Source: an uncultured Lachnospiraceae bacterium
Lineage (GTDB): Bacteria > Bacillota > Clostridia > Lachnospirales > Lachnospiraceae
Reading direction: 5' to 3'
Assembly: GCA_910584205.1 (NCBI GenBank)
Contig: CAJUAA010000029.1
Location: 1-54,733 of the forward strand
Length of the DNA stretch: 54,733 nucleotides
Below are positions 1 to 8,143 of the stretch, piece after piece. The translations under genes were made by a program, and so were the position numbers. Each line of letters begins with the position of its first letter. Within the stretch, counting starts at the first letter, position 1. The notes below the pieces were generated by a model that did no database searches, was not told where the DNA came from, and saw only the letters and a list, made by a program, of their open reading frames with translations.

Positions 1-2
1 GC

Positions 3-1007
3 AGAGCCTATGATAAACGCCTGCATTTTGGAGAGGTCAATGGAAAATACTATGCTGTCAGATTACCAGAGGGCACCGTGGCGGACATAAATCAAGATAT
101 AGAGATAGTACTACCGCCGTTAGATATAGAGATACCAGAAAATACAGGGACAAATGAAAAAGATAATAATTCAAAAACTACATTTTTTGGATATTATGGA
201 GGTAAAAACAGAATGCACGACATGCTGAACGCCCTCATGCCGCAATCAAAAATTTACATAGAACCGTTTATTGGTTCCGGTGCAACCCTGTTGAACCGGA
301 GCCGCAGTGAAATAGAGATTGTAAATGATTATGATCCGGCAATCGCTAACCTGTATAAGGTTATGTCAGATAAAGATATGGGAAAAGAACTTTTAGAAAA
401 AATGCTGAGGCTTCCATATGATGAAAAGCTGTTCAATATGGCTCGTGAACACCAAAGGGAAAATTTCAAAAGTATTAACGATATTGACAAGGCTCTACTG
501 ACTTTTGTATTGGTCAGCCAGAGTTTTAACAATACCAGAAAACAGTTTAGCAGAGGAACTTATAATACAGAATCCTATCAACGTAAGATACGCTCAAACC
601 TTCCAAGAATATATGAAAGGCTGCAAGGTGTTCAAGTTGATAATAAAGACGCTCGGAGTATTATAGATGAAGCAGCAGATAATCCAGACGTTCAAATGTA
701 CCTTGACCCTCCATATTTACATACGTTGAGGGGTGAAGGCGCTGATAAGGTCTATTTTAAGGAAATGGAAGGTATGGAACATATATGGATGTTAGAGACA
801 ATTAAAAATGCCAAGTGCCGCATTCTCCTGTCTGGATACCACGCAGATAAAGACGACTTGTATGATGACTATTTGCTGCCTTATGGCTGGAAAAGTCGGG
901 AGTTAATAAAAATAGTAAAGAGCAGCCAGAGAAAGGAAGAACGTGATATAGCCTCTGAATGGATATGGTTCAATTATGACATTCCAGATGAAGGGGGGAT
1001 GGAGTAA
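3..1007 (+). CDS. D12-class N6-adenine DNA methyltransferase, 5' end outside window
   Basis: Predicted adenine-N6 DNA methyltransferase of the Dam/D12 (MethyltransfD12) class, which transfers a methyl group from S-adenosylmethionine to adenine in DNA. The AdoMet-binding motif EPFIGSGATLL lies near nt 260-292 and the catalytic DPPY motif at about nt 705-716. A GTG at 78 could serve as a start, but the same frame is open to the left edge and the upstream codons (ending YYAVRLPEGT) look like real protein. The gene therefore probably begins outside the window, with an N-terminal region before the methyltransferase fold. The stop TAA shares its last base with the start of the excisionase gene. Base composition is AT-rich like the two following genes and unlike the rest of the window. 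Inferred role: self-methylation or anti-restriction cargo of the mobile element. Confidence 0.85.
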   Translation, partial: RAYDKRLHFGEVNGKYYAVRLPEGTVADINQDIEIVLPPLDIEIPENTGTNEKDNNSKTTFFGYYGGKNRMHDMLNALMPQSKIYIEPFIGSGATLLNRSRSEIEIVNDYDPAIANLYKVMSDKDMGKELLEKMLRLPYDEKLFNMAREHQRENFKSINDIDKALLTFVLVSQSFNNTRKQFSRGTYNTESYQRKIRSNLPRIYERLQGVQVDNKDARSIIDEAADNPDVQMYLDPPYLHTLRGEGADKVYFKEMEGMEHIWMLETIKNAKCRILLSGYHADKDDLYDDYLLPYGWKSRELIKIVKSSQRKEERDIASEWIWFNYDIPDEGGME

Positions 1008-1216
1008 TGAAGAAAGAAGTGGAGAAAGTGCCAGTCTGGGAGAAATACACGCTCACCATTGCCGAGGCTTCTGATTATTTCAATATAGGAGAAAGCAAAC
1101 TTCGGAGGTTTCTGTCAGAGCATGAAAGAGAAAGTTACATATTGATGAATGGAACAAAAGTTCTAATAAAAAGAAAGCAGTTCGAGAAAATAATTGATGG
1201 ATTAGGGTCAATTTAA
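1007..1216 (+). CDS. xis: Tn916-type excisionase (Xis)
   Basis: A 69-residue basic protein with the winged-helix/MerR-like fold expected of Tn916-family excisionases. The segment LTIAEASDYFNIGESKLRRF is the helix-turn-helix, followed by a wing around ILMNGTKVLIKRKQFEKII. Such proteins bind element ends and bias the tyrosine integrase toward excision. It overlaps the methyltransferase stop by one base (TAATG), so the two are likely co-translated. It lies 110 bp upstream of the integrase, the usual xis-int order. The call rests on length, fold pattern and position; I am confident of the family but not of element-specific function. Confidence 0.85.
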   Translation: MKKEVEKVPVWEKYTLTIAEASDYFNIGESKLRRFLSEHERESYILMNGTKVLIKRKQFEKIIDGLGSI

Positions 1217-1273
1217 AAATACATATTAGATAAAGAAAGTGCTTGCACTATCAGTAATTCAGCGGTATCATAA

Positions 1274-1293
1274 GCCCCCTTGAAAGAGGGGGC
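1274..1293 (+). terminator. GC-rich hairpin between xis and int
   Basis: GCCCCCT (1274-1280) pairs with AGGGGGC (1287-1293) across a six-base loop. No U-tract follows, so it is either a weak terminator or an mRNA processing/stability hairpin separating xis from int. Confidence 0.45.
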
Positions 1294-1326
1294 GGTAAAA
1301 AAATGATTATATGGAGGTAAAATAAT

Positions 1327-2547
1327 ATGAGTAAGGATAATAAGAGAAGAGACAGCAAAGGCCGTATATTGAGGACAGGTGAGCAGCAGAGACAGGATGG
1401 AAAGTTTATGTATGCTTACCGTGGCAGAGACAATAAGATGCACTATGTTTACAGTTGGAAACTGGAGCCGACTGATAAACTGCCGGCCGGTAAAAGGGAA
1501 TGCAGGTCATTGAGGGAACTGGAAAAAGAGATTGAAAAATCGCTCAATGAAGAACTGGCATACCAAGGTGGAGATGTCACGGTATTAGAACTGGTTGAAA
1601 GATATATTGCCACTAAAACAGGGGTAAGACATAACACCCTTGCCGGATATAAAACGGTTGTCAATATATTAAAGAAAGAAGAGTTTGGCAGCCGGAGGAT
1701 TGATCTGGTAAAACCGTCAGACGCTAAACTCTGGCTGATTAAGTTGCAGTCAGAGGATAAGAGAAGTTACAGCAGTATCCATAGTATCAGAGGTGTTGTG
1801 CGTCCTGCCTTTCGTATGGCGGTTGAGGATGATTTAATAAAGAAGAATCCCTTTGACTGGGAACTTGCAACAGTGCTGATAAATGACAGCGTATCAAGGG
1901 AGGCGCTTACACCGAGACAGGAAAGGCTGTTCCTTGATTTTATAAAAGGAGACAAACATTATTCACAATATTATGAGGGGATGTATATACTTTTTAAAAC
2001 TGGCATGAGAATATCGGAATTTTGCGGCCTTACGCTGTCAGACGTGGATATGAAAGGACGGAAGATACACATAGATAAGCAGTTACAGCGTACAAGAGAG
2101 GGTAACTATATCATAGCGGATACGAAAACCACCTATGGAGAAAGGTATTTGCCGATGACGGAAGAGGTTTACCAGTGCTTTAAAAAGCTGGTAGCCAGAC
2201 GCAGAAAAACAAAGGTGGAGCCAATGGTGGATGGTGTGGGCGGCTTTCTGGTACTGGATAAAAACGGTATGCCCTACCTTGCATTACATTGGGAAAAGCG
2301 GTTCGAGTATGCTCTGGGGAAGTATAACAGGACATACAAGGAAGAACTGCCAAAGATAACGCCGCATGTATGCAGACATACCTATTGTAGTAACATGGCA
2401 AAGTCAGGAGTAAATGCAAAGACTTTACAATATCTTATGGGTCATGCCGACATTGCCACGACCTTAAATGTGTATACCCATTTGGGATATGATGATGTGG
2501 AAAAGGAAGTAAGGGAAATGGAAGAAAGGCTTAGAAAGGAAGTGTAG
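1327..2547 (+). CDS. int: Tn916-type tyrosine recombinase (integrase)
   Basis: A 406-residue site-specific recombinase close in length and layout to Tn916 Int. The N-terminal arm-binding domain (about residues 1-70, with the YAYRGRDNKMHYVYSW strand pattern) is followed by a SAM-like core-binding domain (about 80-190) and the catalytic domain. The active-site set is complete: R228 in TGMRISE, H347 and R350 in HVCRHTY, H373 in MGHAD, and nucleophile Y383 in NVYTHL. The start ATG follows a GGAGG site (1314-1318) with good spacing. It is the last gene of the element; a strong terminator follows directly. It probably catalyses integration and excision of the whole element, whose left part lies outside the window. 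Confidence 0.95.
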   Translation: MSKDNKRRDSKGRILRTGEQQRQDGKFMYAYRGRDNKMHYVYSWKLEPTDKLPAGKRECRSLRELEKEIEKSLNEELAYQGGDVTVLELVERYIATKTGVRHNTLAGYKTVVNILKKEEFGSRRIDLVKPSDAKLWLIKLQSEDKRSYSSIHSIRGVVRPAFRMAVEDDLIKKNPFDWELATVLINDSVSREALTPRQERLFLDFIKGDKHYSQYYEGMYILFKTGMRISEFCGLTLSDVDMKGRKIHIDKQLQRTREGNYIIADTKTTYGERYLPMTEEVYQCFKKLVARRRKTKVEPMVDGVGGFLVLDKNGMPYLALHWEKRFEYALGKYNRTYKEELPKITPHVCRHTYCSNMAKSGVNAKTLQYLMGHADIATTLNVYTHLGYDDVEKEVREMEERLRKEV

Positions 2548-2569
2548 GCGTGTAGGAATTTACCTTTGG

Positions 2570-2611
2570 AAAGAGTAGAAAAAAGGGCATTTTACCTTTT
2601 TTCTACTCTTT
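2570..2611 (+). terminator. Strong terminator after the integrase gene
   Basis: A perfect 17-bp stem, AAAGAGTAGAAAAAAGG (2570-2586) with CCTTTTTTCTACTCTTT (2595-2611), closes an eight-base loop, and T-rich sequence follows. It should end element transcription before host genes. As both arms are A/T runs it would also work in the reverse direction. Confidence 0.85.
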
Positions 2612-2729
2612 TTGGGAGACAAAATATACCGGGTTGTGGTAAGATATACGAGGTATAGAGTTTTTGGGGTCAGAGGAAAAACCTTGAAAACATAAGGAAA
2701 AACCAAGATATACCAAGATATAAGGAGAT
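2612..2729. other. Putative right end of the mobile element with arm-type repeats
   Basis: AT-rich non-coding DNA between the integrase terminator and the first GC-rich host gene. It contains two direct copies of AGGAAAAACC (2674-2683 and 2695-2704, exactly 21 bp apart) and three of AAGATATA (2641, 2705, 2715). Tn916-family integrases bind short direct repeats near the element ends, so these are candidate arm sites. The composition break falls at about 2730-2770. The exact core attachment sequence cannot be fixed without the other end or an empty site. Confidence 0.5.
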
Positions 2730-2738
2730 ATGGAAACC

Positions 2739-3200
2739 ATGATAAAAATATTATTTATTTGCCACGGCAACATCTGCCGCAGTCCCATGGCAGAGTATGT
2801 TATGAAAGATATGGTGGAAAAACGCGGTCTGTCGCATTGCTTTTATATTGATTCCGCCGCCACCAGTACGGAGGAGATCGGCAACCGGGTGCATCGGGGG
2901 ACGCGGGAGAAGCTGCGGGAGATGGGGATCTACTGCGGCGATCACCGGTCCAGGCAGCTGCGGCGGGCAGATTATGCAGAATATGATTATCTCATTGGCA
3001 TGGATACCTGGAATATCCGCAACATGCAGCGGATGGTTGGGGCGGATCCGGAGAAGAAGATCAGCAGGCTTCTGGATTTCAGTGAATTTCCGAGGGATAT
3101 CGCAGATCCGTGGTATACCGGTAATTTTGATGAAACCTATGAGGATGTGCTGGAAGGGTGTCAGGCGCTTCTGGCCTATGTTGAGGATTATGACCTGTAA
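2739..3200 (+). CDS. Low-molecular-weight protein tyrosine phosphatase
   Basis: A 153-residue member of the LMW-PTP/arsenate reductase-like family. The P-loop CHGNICRS (C-x5-R, C8 and R14) sits at the N-terminus as usual, and the general acid D123 lies in ADPWYTG. In Firmicutes such enzymes dephosphorylate protein tyrosine or arginine. An ATG at 2730 is only two bases from the AAGGAG site (2722-2727); the ATG at 2739, 11 bases from that site and giving MIKILFICHGN, fits the family N-terminus better. The ribosome-binding site and any promoter would lie inside or at the edge of the integrated element, so the insertion may have replaced the native 5' region. Confidence 0.93.
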   Translation: MIKILFICHGNICRSPMAEYVMKDMVEKRGLSHCFYIDSAATSTEEIGNRVHRGTREKLREMGIYCGDHRSRQLRRADYAEYDYLIGMDTWNIRNMQRMVGADPEKKISRLLDFSEFPRDIADPWYTGNFDETYEDVLEGCQALLAYVEDYDL

Positions 3201-3203
3201 AGA

Positions 3204-3287
3204 ATGCAGGATATGGAGATGAACCGGAAGATGAAAATAAGCCGGAAAATGCGGACAGGGCAGAAAATGGGGAGAAAAGTCATATGA
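3204..3287 (+). CDS. Possible 27-codon Met/Lys/Arg-rich leader peptide
   Basis: A short frame from ATG 3204 to TGA 3287, whose stop overlaps the start of the following nuclease gene in the ATGA arrangement typical of translational coupling. The peptide has six Met and many Lys/Arg residues. No convincing Shine-Dalgarno site precedes it, and such a frame could arise by chance from the repetitive ccggaaratg-like sequence here. Low-confidence call. Confidence 0.2.
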   Translation: MQDMEMNRKMKISRKMRTGQKMGRKVI

Positions 3288-4354
3288 AGATCATACATTG
3301 CGCGGATCTGCATCTGGATTCCAGTATGGAGTCGGGGCTTCCGCCGGAGAAAGCGGGGGAGCGCCGGCTGGAGCTTCTGCGTACGTTTACCCGCATGGTA
3401 GAGCGGGCGGCAGAGGAGCAGGTGGAAGCAATCCTGCTGGCAGGTGATCTGTTTGACGCCGGGACCGTCTCGGCCCGGGCGGGAAGCTGCGTGCTGGACG
3501 TTGTGGCGGAACATCCGCAGATCACGTTTTATTATCTGCAGGGAAATCATGACCGGAACGGATTTCTGAGCGATGCCGGACGCCTGCCGGACAATCTGAA
3601 GACCTTTGGCCCCGGCTGGACCTCTTATGAACAGGGGGAAGTGACCATAACCGGAGCGGAGCTTTGTAAGGATACGCCGGAGGATCTGATGGAACGGCTG
3701 GCCCTGAACCAGAGCAGAGTCAATATTGTGATGCTGCATGGGACGGCAGGGGAACAGGAGGGAAGCGATCCTCAGGACACGGTTCCGCTGCGCGCTCTTC
3801 GGGGGCGCGGAATTGATTATCTGGCGCTTGGACATATTCACAGCTTCCGGCTGGACCGGCTGGATGACAGAGGGTGCTGGTGCTACAGCGGCTGTCTGGA
3901 GGGCAGAGGCTTTGATGAATGCGGGGAAAAGGGTTATGTGGAGCTGGAGATCGATCAGGGAAAGATCGTTCCGGCCTTTGTTCCGTTTGCGGAACGGAGC
4001 CTGCATGATATTCCGGTCGATATCACAGGAGCATTGACGCAGGATGACATTCAAAGGAAGGTCCGGCAGGAGATGAGGGACATTCCGCAGAAGGACATAG
4101 TGCAGATCCGGCTGACCGGACGGGTGGAGCCGGAAGTGGAGCCGGACCCGGCCTGGATTCGGAAGTGGCTGGAGGACTCCTGTTATTTTCTGAAAGTGAG
4201 AGATGAGACGTCCCTGCTGATCCGGCCGGAAGACTATCGGTATGACGTGTCTTTGAAAGGAGAGTTTGTCCGTCTGGTACTGGCGTCGGAACTGGCGGAA
4301 GATGAGAAGGAAGCGGTGCTGCGAAAAGGCATCTGCGCCCTGACAGGAGAGTGA
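3284..4354 (+). CDS. SbcD/YhaO-like DNA repair exonuclease (metallophosphoesterase)
   Basis: A 356-residue calcineurin-like metallophosphoesterase resembling the nuclease subunit SbcD/Mre11 and Bacillus YhaO. The dimetal motifs appear in order: CADLHLDS near residue 6, GDLFDAG near 50, GNHDR near 87, HG in the middle and GHIHSF near 185. The C-terminal third is the capping/ATPase-contact region. It lies 83 bp after the phosphatase and four bases before an SbcC-like ATPase gene, so the two products very likely form a nuclease-ATPase complex acting on double-strand ends or hairpins. A GGGGAG site lies upstream with normal spacing. Confidence 0.9.
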   Translation: MKIIHCADLHLDSSMESGLPPEKAGERRLELLRTFTRMVERAAEEQVEAILLAGDLFDAGTVSARAGSCVLDVVAEHPQITFYYLQGNHDRNGFLSDAGRLPDNLKTFGPGWTSYEQGEVTITGAELCKDTPEDLMERLALNQSRVNIVMLHGTAGEQEGSDPQDTVPLRALRGRGIDYLALGHIHSFRLDRLDDRGCWCYSGCLEGRGFDECGEKGYVELEIDQGKIVPAFVPFAERSLHDIPVDITGALTQDDIQRKVRQEMRDIPQKDIVQIRLTGRVEPEVEPDPAWIRKWLEDSCYFLKVRDETSLLIRPEDYRYDVSLKGEFVRLVLASELAEDEKEAVLRKGICALTGE

Positions 4355-4358
4355 ACGG

Positions 4359-6431
4359 ATGCGGATTGTTCGATTACATATTGAAAATTTTGGAAAACTG
4401 CATGATCTGGATCTGGAGCTTCAGGAGGGGCTGCAGATTATCCGCAGAGACAACGGATGGGGAAAATCCACTCTTGCCGCATTTATCAAGGCCATGTTCT
4501 ACGGACTTCCGTGTACGTCCAGAAGGTCTTTGAAGGAAAATGAGCGGAAGCATTATACTCCGTGGCAGGGAGGGCCTTTCGGGGGCAGCCTGGAATTTCT
4601 CACGGAGGACGGGGCGTATCGGGTGGAGCGCTTTTTTGGAACGAAAGAGCGGGAGGACCGTTTTGCGCTGTACGATTTAAATACGGGGCTGGAAAGTTTA
4701 GACTATTCCGATAGACTGGGAGAAGAGCTGTTCGGAGTGGACCGGGCGGCTTACGGCCGGAGCAGCTTTCTGGGGCAGCAGGATGTGTCCGTCTCGCTGA
4801 ATGACAGCCTGAACGCGCGTCTGACTCATGTGGAGGAGGACGCGGGGGATATGAGAAATTATGAGCGGGCCGTAGCTTCCCTGGAGGAGCAGATGAAATA
4901 TTATCGGAAGACCGGCAACCGGGGACAGATCGGGAAGCTGGAGGAGGAGCGGCGGAACGTACGGGACCAGCTTCTGCAGTGCGGAAGAAAGGAAGCAGAG
5001 ATCGGGAAGCTGCAGTATTCCCTGCGCTCCCTGGCCCTGCGCGCGGAGGAGGAAAAGGCTTCGGTGAAAGCGGCGGAAAAGGAGCTCTGGCAGGCGCAGA
5101 GCTACCGGCAGCTGGAGGCCAAAAAGGCGCAGTATGATCTTTTGAGGACCCGGGCGGAGGAGAAGCGGGAGGAGCTGCAGCAGGCGGCGGCCCTTCTGGC
5201 GGAATATACGGATGCGCTGCCGGGGGAGGAGGAGCTGGACCGGTGCCGGGAGTGGATCTTTCAGCTGGACGGGCTGAGGCAGAAGGAACAGGATGCAGAC
5301 CGGCAGTCGAAGGAAGCCGTGAGCCGTCTGGGGGATGCGGAAGACGCCAGGGGATCGCTTTCCTCTTCCGGCATGGTCCTGGGGGCGCTGGGCGGGTGCT
5401 TCCTGGTGCTGGGCGCCTTCTTTTTGTTCCGGGGCTGGTATGCGGCGGGCGCAGCCTTTCTGGCGGGCGGCGCGGGAGCATTGCTCCTGGGGTATCAGAG
5501 GAGCCGCATGTACCACAGGGAACTGGAACGTCTGGAACGGCAGATACAGGAGAGCGGCCGCTGCGTGCGGGACACGGAGCATCTGCTTCGGGATCTGCAG
5601 AAAAAACATGATGCACTGGAAAAGAAGATCTGCGGCCTTCTGGGGCTGGCGGCCCATGCGCCCATGGAGGAGATGGAACGCCGGTGGAAGGAAGAATGGG
5701 AACGATACAGAGAGTACACGAAGTTACAGCAGAAGTATGAGATGCTGAGAAAGGAGGCTTCCGGAAGCCGGGAACTGTGGTTTCAGTATGGGGAGAGCCT
5801 TTCCGAAGAGGAGAGAGCGCTTTTGCGCGCGCCTGTGAAGGCGGAGCCGGAGATTCGGGCGCGGAAACAGAAGCTGGAGACATGCAAGGCCAGGCTGGAC
5901 GGGCTTGAGAAGGAACAGGAGGAGCTCCGTTACCGGATCCGCGGGCTTCAGGAATATGCGGAGCGCATACCGGAGCTGCAGGAAAGAGAGGCGTTTCTGT
6001 CAGAACAGATCCGGGAGGCCATCCGGGAACACGGCATCCTGGAACAGACGGTACAGTATCTGAAAAAAGCCCGGGAACAGTTTTCGGTCCGGTATGTGCG
6101 GGAGCTGCAGAAGGGGCTGGAATTCTATGCGGCAGAACTGGAGCCCGGGCGGAAGGAAGGGCTTTCTGTGGATACCGGCCTTCAGATCCGGCTGCAGGAG
6201 GCGGGAGCCTGGCGGGGTCTGGAGTATCAGAGCGCCGGAAAGCAGGACCTCCTTCTTTTCGCGGAACGGATGGCGATGCTGGATGTGCTCTACTGCCAGG
6301 AACAGCCGCCCCTGATTCTGGATGACCCGTTTGTCAGCCTGGATACGGCAAGGCAGCAGCGGGCCATGGGGATCTTAAGACGGCTTGCCGGAAGCAGGCA
6401 GATGATCTATTTCACCTGTCATGACAGATGA
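4359..6431 (+). CDS. SbcC/YhaN-like AAA family ATPase with coiled coils and membrane hairpin
   Basis: A 690-residue Rad50/SbcC-type ABC ATPase. The N-terminal lobe has the FENFGKLHDLDL strand and P-loop NGWGKST near residue 32. The middle (about 160-620) is predicted coiled coil, interrupted at about residues 335-375 by two hydrophobic segments (LGALGGCFLVLGAFFLF and AAGAAFLAGGAGALLLG). The C-terminal lobe carries Walker B LILDDPFVSLD. A membrane hairpin inside the coiled coil is known for YhaN-type proteins and sets it apart from classical SbcC, which is longer. It starts four bases after the nuclease gene behind AGGAGAG. Partner role: powering and gating the nuclease, possibly at the membrane. 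The residue at the first P-loop position is not the usual Gly/Ala. Confidence 0.85.
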   Translation: MRIVRLHIENFGKLHDLDLELQEGLQIIRRDNGWGKSTLAAFIKAMFYGLPCTSRRSLKENERKHYTPWQGGPFGGSLEFLTEDGAYRVERFFGTKEREDRFALYDLNTGLESLDYSDRLGEELFGVDRAAYGRSSFLGQQDVSVSLNDSLNARLTHVEEDAGDMRNYERAVASLEEQMKYYRKTGNRGQIGKLEEERRNVRDQLLQCGRKEAEIGKLQYSLRSLALRAEEEKASVKAAEKELWQAQSYRQLEAKKAQYDLLRTRAEEKREELQQAAALLAEYTDALPGEEELDRCREWIFQLDGLRQKEQDADRQSKEAVSRLGDAEDARGSLSSSGMVLGALGGCFLVLGAFFLFRGWYAAGAAFLAGGAGALLLGYQRSRMYHRELERLERQIQESGRCVRDTEHLLRDLQKKHDALEKKICGLLGLAAHAPMEEMERRWKEEWERYREYTKLQQKYEMLRKEASGSRELWFQYGESLSEEERALLRAPVKAEPEIRARKQKLETCKARLDGLEKEQEELRYRIRGLQEYAERIPELQEREAFLSEQIREAIREHGILEQTVQYLKKAREQFSVRYVRELQKGLEFYAAELEPGRKEGLSVDTGLQIRLQEAGAWRGLEYQSAGKQDLLLFAERMAMLDVLYCQEQPPLILDDPFVSLDTARQQRAMGILRRLAGSRQMIYFTCHDR

Positions 6432-6475
6432 TACGGAGGGCTTCACAGGATCTGTCATGGCGGATGAGCCATATT

Positions 6476-6531
6476 ATTAAAAAATACCTGCAGAGGCGGC
6501 GGATACAGTCCGTCGGCTTCTGCAGGTATTT
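6476..6531 (-). terminator. Terminator of the MATE gene, possibly bidirectional
   Basis: AAATACCTGCAGA (6482-6494) is complementary to TCTGCAGGTATTT (6519-6531). Read on the minus strand the hairpin is followed by TTTTTTAA, which suits termination of the leftward MATE gene ending at 6537; it may also stop rightward transcription from the ATPase gene. Confidence 0.8.
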
Positions 6532-6536
6532 GTTTC

Positions 6537-7910
6537 TTATGCGGCTTCTGCCGTCCTCTGCTGCAGGAACAGCGCGTGATGCCTGCGGGCATACAGATAG
6601 GTCAGTATGTGGATGAGCGTGGTCAGAACCCAGGATACGGGATAGGACAACAGCAGCATGTTCTGGGTCGGAACCCATGTGAAAAAGGTTGCCAGCCACA
6701 CGATCCGGAACAGGCATGCGCCGGACAGGGACACGATCATGGGGGTGATGGCGTACCCCAGGCCGCGCATGATGCCCATGACGATCTCCATGATTCCGCA
6801 CAGGAAATAGGGTGCGCAGACCAGCAGAAGCCTTGTCCGTCCCGCCTCGACCACAGCCATGTCCGGCGAATAGATGGACAGGAGCGGCACGCCGAAGAGG
6901 TTGGCGCCCAGTCCCATGATCAGTCCGACGATAGTCACAAGGACCAGTCCGGAAAAGAGGATCGAATGGATCCGCTCCGGCTTTCCGGCTCCGGTGTTCT
7001 GGCTGGTAAAGCTGACGACTGCCTGATGGACCGCGTTCATGGAGATGTAGACAAACTGCTCGATGCTGGCGGCGGCGCTGTTTCCGGCCACCACCACAGA
7101 TCCGAAGGAATTGATGGAGGACTGGATCAGCACGTTGGAAAAGGAAAAGAGCGAGCTCTGTATCCCGGCCGGCAGGCCGATCTGCATCATCCGGCGCAGG
7201 CGTTTTGGATGGATATAAAGCTTTCTCATGTTCAGGCGGCAGGGCCCTTCCATCCGGCACAGACAGAGAAGGATCAGAACCGCACTGATGCACTGGGAAA
7301 GGATGGTTGCCAGCGCCACGCCCGCCACATCCAGATGCAGGACGATGACGAAGAAAAGGTTCAGCACCACGTTGACGACGCCGGCCGCAGACAGGAAATA
7401 CAGCGGCCGTTTGGTATCTCCGGTGGCGCGCAGGATGGCGCTGCCGAAATTATAGGCCATGGTGGCGGGCATTCCGATAAAAATGATTTTCAGATACAGG
7501 GCGGCTTTGTCGAGCACGTCGTCCGGAGCGCCCATCCAGATCAGCAGCGGCCGGGTAAACAGCATGCCAATGCCGATCAGCACCACGCCGGAGATGAGGC
7601 TGATGGTGACTGCCGTATGTACGTTGTCCCGGGTGCCCTGCTCGTCTCCGCTTCCCAGCGTGTGCCCGACGGTCACGTTGGTTCCGATGGACAGCCCGAT
7701 GAAAAGGTTGACCAGCAGGTTGGTGAGCGAGCTGGTAGAGCCCACGGCGGCCAGAGACTCATTGCCTGCGAAGCGGCCCACCACGATCACGTCCGCGGCG
7801 TTGAACAGAAGCTGCAGGCAACCGGAAAGCATTAATGGCAAACTAAAAGCAACGATCCCGGGAAGTACGGGGCCATTGCACATATCGATTCGGTACGATT
7901 TACCGGACAT
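6537..7910 (-). CDS. MATE family multidrug/cation exporter
   Basis: A 457-residue integral membrane protein with about twelve hydrophobic segments arranged as two similar halves, as in the MATE (multidrug and toxic compound extrusion) family. Typical elements include PLMLSGCLQLLFNAADVIVVGRF at the N-terminus (first membrane helix) and GMPATMAYNFGSAILRATGD in the first half. These transporters expel organic cations or other compounds using a sodium or proton gradient. The start at 7910 is preceded on the minus strand by GGAGGGAC with good spacing. Monocistronic: a promoter is visible upstream and a terminator downstream. The substrate cannot be told from sequence. Confidence 0.92.
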   Translation of the reverse strand: MSGKSYRIDMCNGPVLPGIVAFSLPLMLSGCLQLLFNAADVIVVGRFAGNESLAAVGSTSSLTNLLVNLFIGLSIGTNVTVGHTLGSGDEQGTRDNVHTAVTISLISGVVLIGIGMLFTRPLLIWMGAPDDVLDKAALYLKIIFIGMPATMAYNFGSAILRATGDTKRPLYFLSAAGVVNVVLNLFFVIVLHLDVAGVALATILSQCISAVLILLCLCRMEGPCRLNMRKLYIHPKRLRRMMQIGLPAGIQSSLFSFSNVLIQSSINSFGSVVVAGNSAAASIEQFVYISMNAVHQAVVSFTSQNTGAGKPERIHSILFSGLVLVTIVGLIMGLGANLFGVPLLSIYSPDMAVVEAGRTRLLLVCAPYFLCGIMEIVMGIMRGLGYAITPMIVSLSGACLFRIVWLATFFTWVPTQNMLLLSYPVSWVLTTLIHILTYLYARRHHALFLQQRTAEAA

Positions 7911-7932
7911 CTTTGTCCCTCCATTTTCTTAT

Positions 7933-8005
7933 GATCTTAAGATCTGTACATGTGTTTTCCAAAAAAGATATCTTCTAATATAAAACGGCTTTTCGGGTTC
8001 GTCAA
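7933..8005 (-). promoter_or_regulatory. Promoter of the MATE gene with palindromic operator candidate
   Basis: Minus-strand -35 TTGACG (8005-8000), 17-nt spacer, -10 TATATT (7982-7977). Downstream, between promoter and start, lies the 12-bp palindrome GATCTTAAGATC (7933-7944), a candidate operator for an unknown repressor. Confidence 0.65.
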
Positions 8006-8069
8006 GAGCGAAATTTGCTGCTGTACAGATTACACAGGAAAAGAGGGAAAAAATCGCCTGCATAGACAA

Positions 8070-8116
8070 TTGACATTTAACTAATTTTCTCATAATATAG
8101 AGACAAATTTAACTAA
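8070..8116 (+). promoter_or_regulatory. Promoter of the Nudix-galactosidase-regulator run
   Basis: -35 TTGACA (8070-8075), 17-nt spacer, -10 TAATAT (8093-8098). The 9-mer TTTAACTAA occurs twice, inside the spacer (8076-8084) and just past the start region (8108-8116), 32 bp apart, about three helical turns. These are candidate repressor sites flanking the -10 element. Confidence 0.65.
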
Positions 8117-8143
8117 ATTTACTTAAAACAGAAAGGCGTGGAA

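Noticed and set aside
4600..5883. Long antisense reading frame opposite the SbcC-like gene
   Set aside because: It arises from GC-rich third positions of the real gene; the protein is Pro/Ser/Arg-rich without motifs, and lacks a ribosome site.
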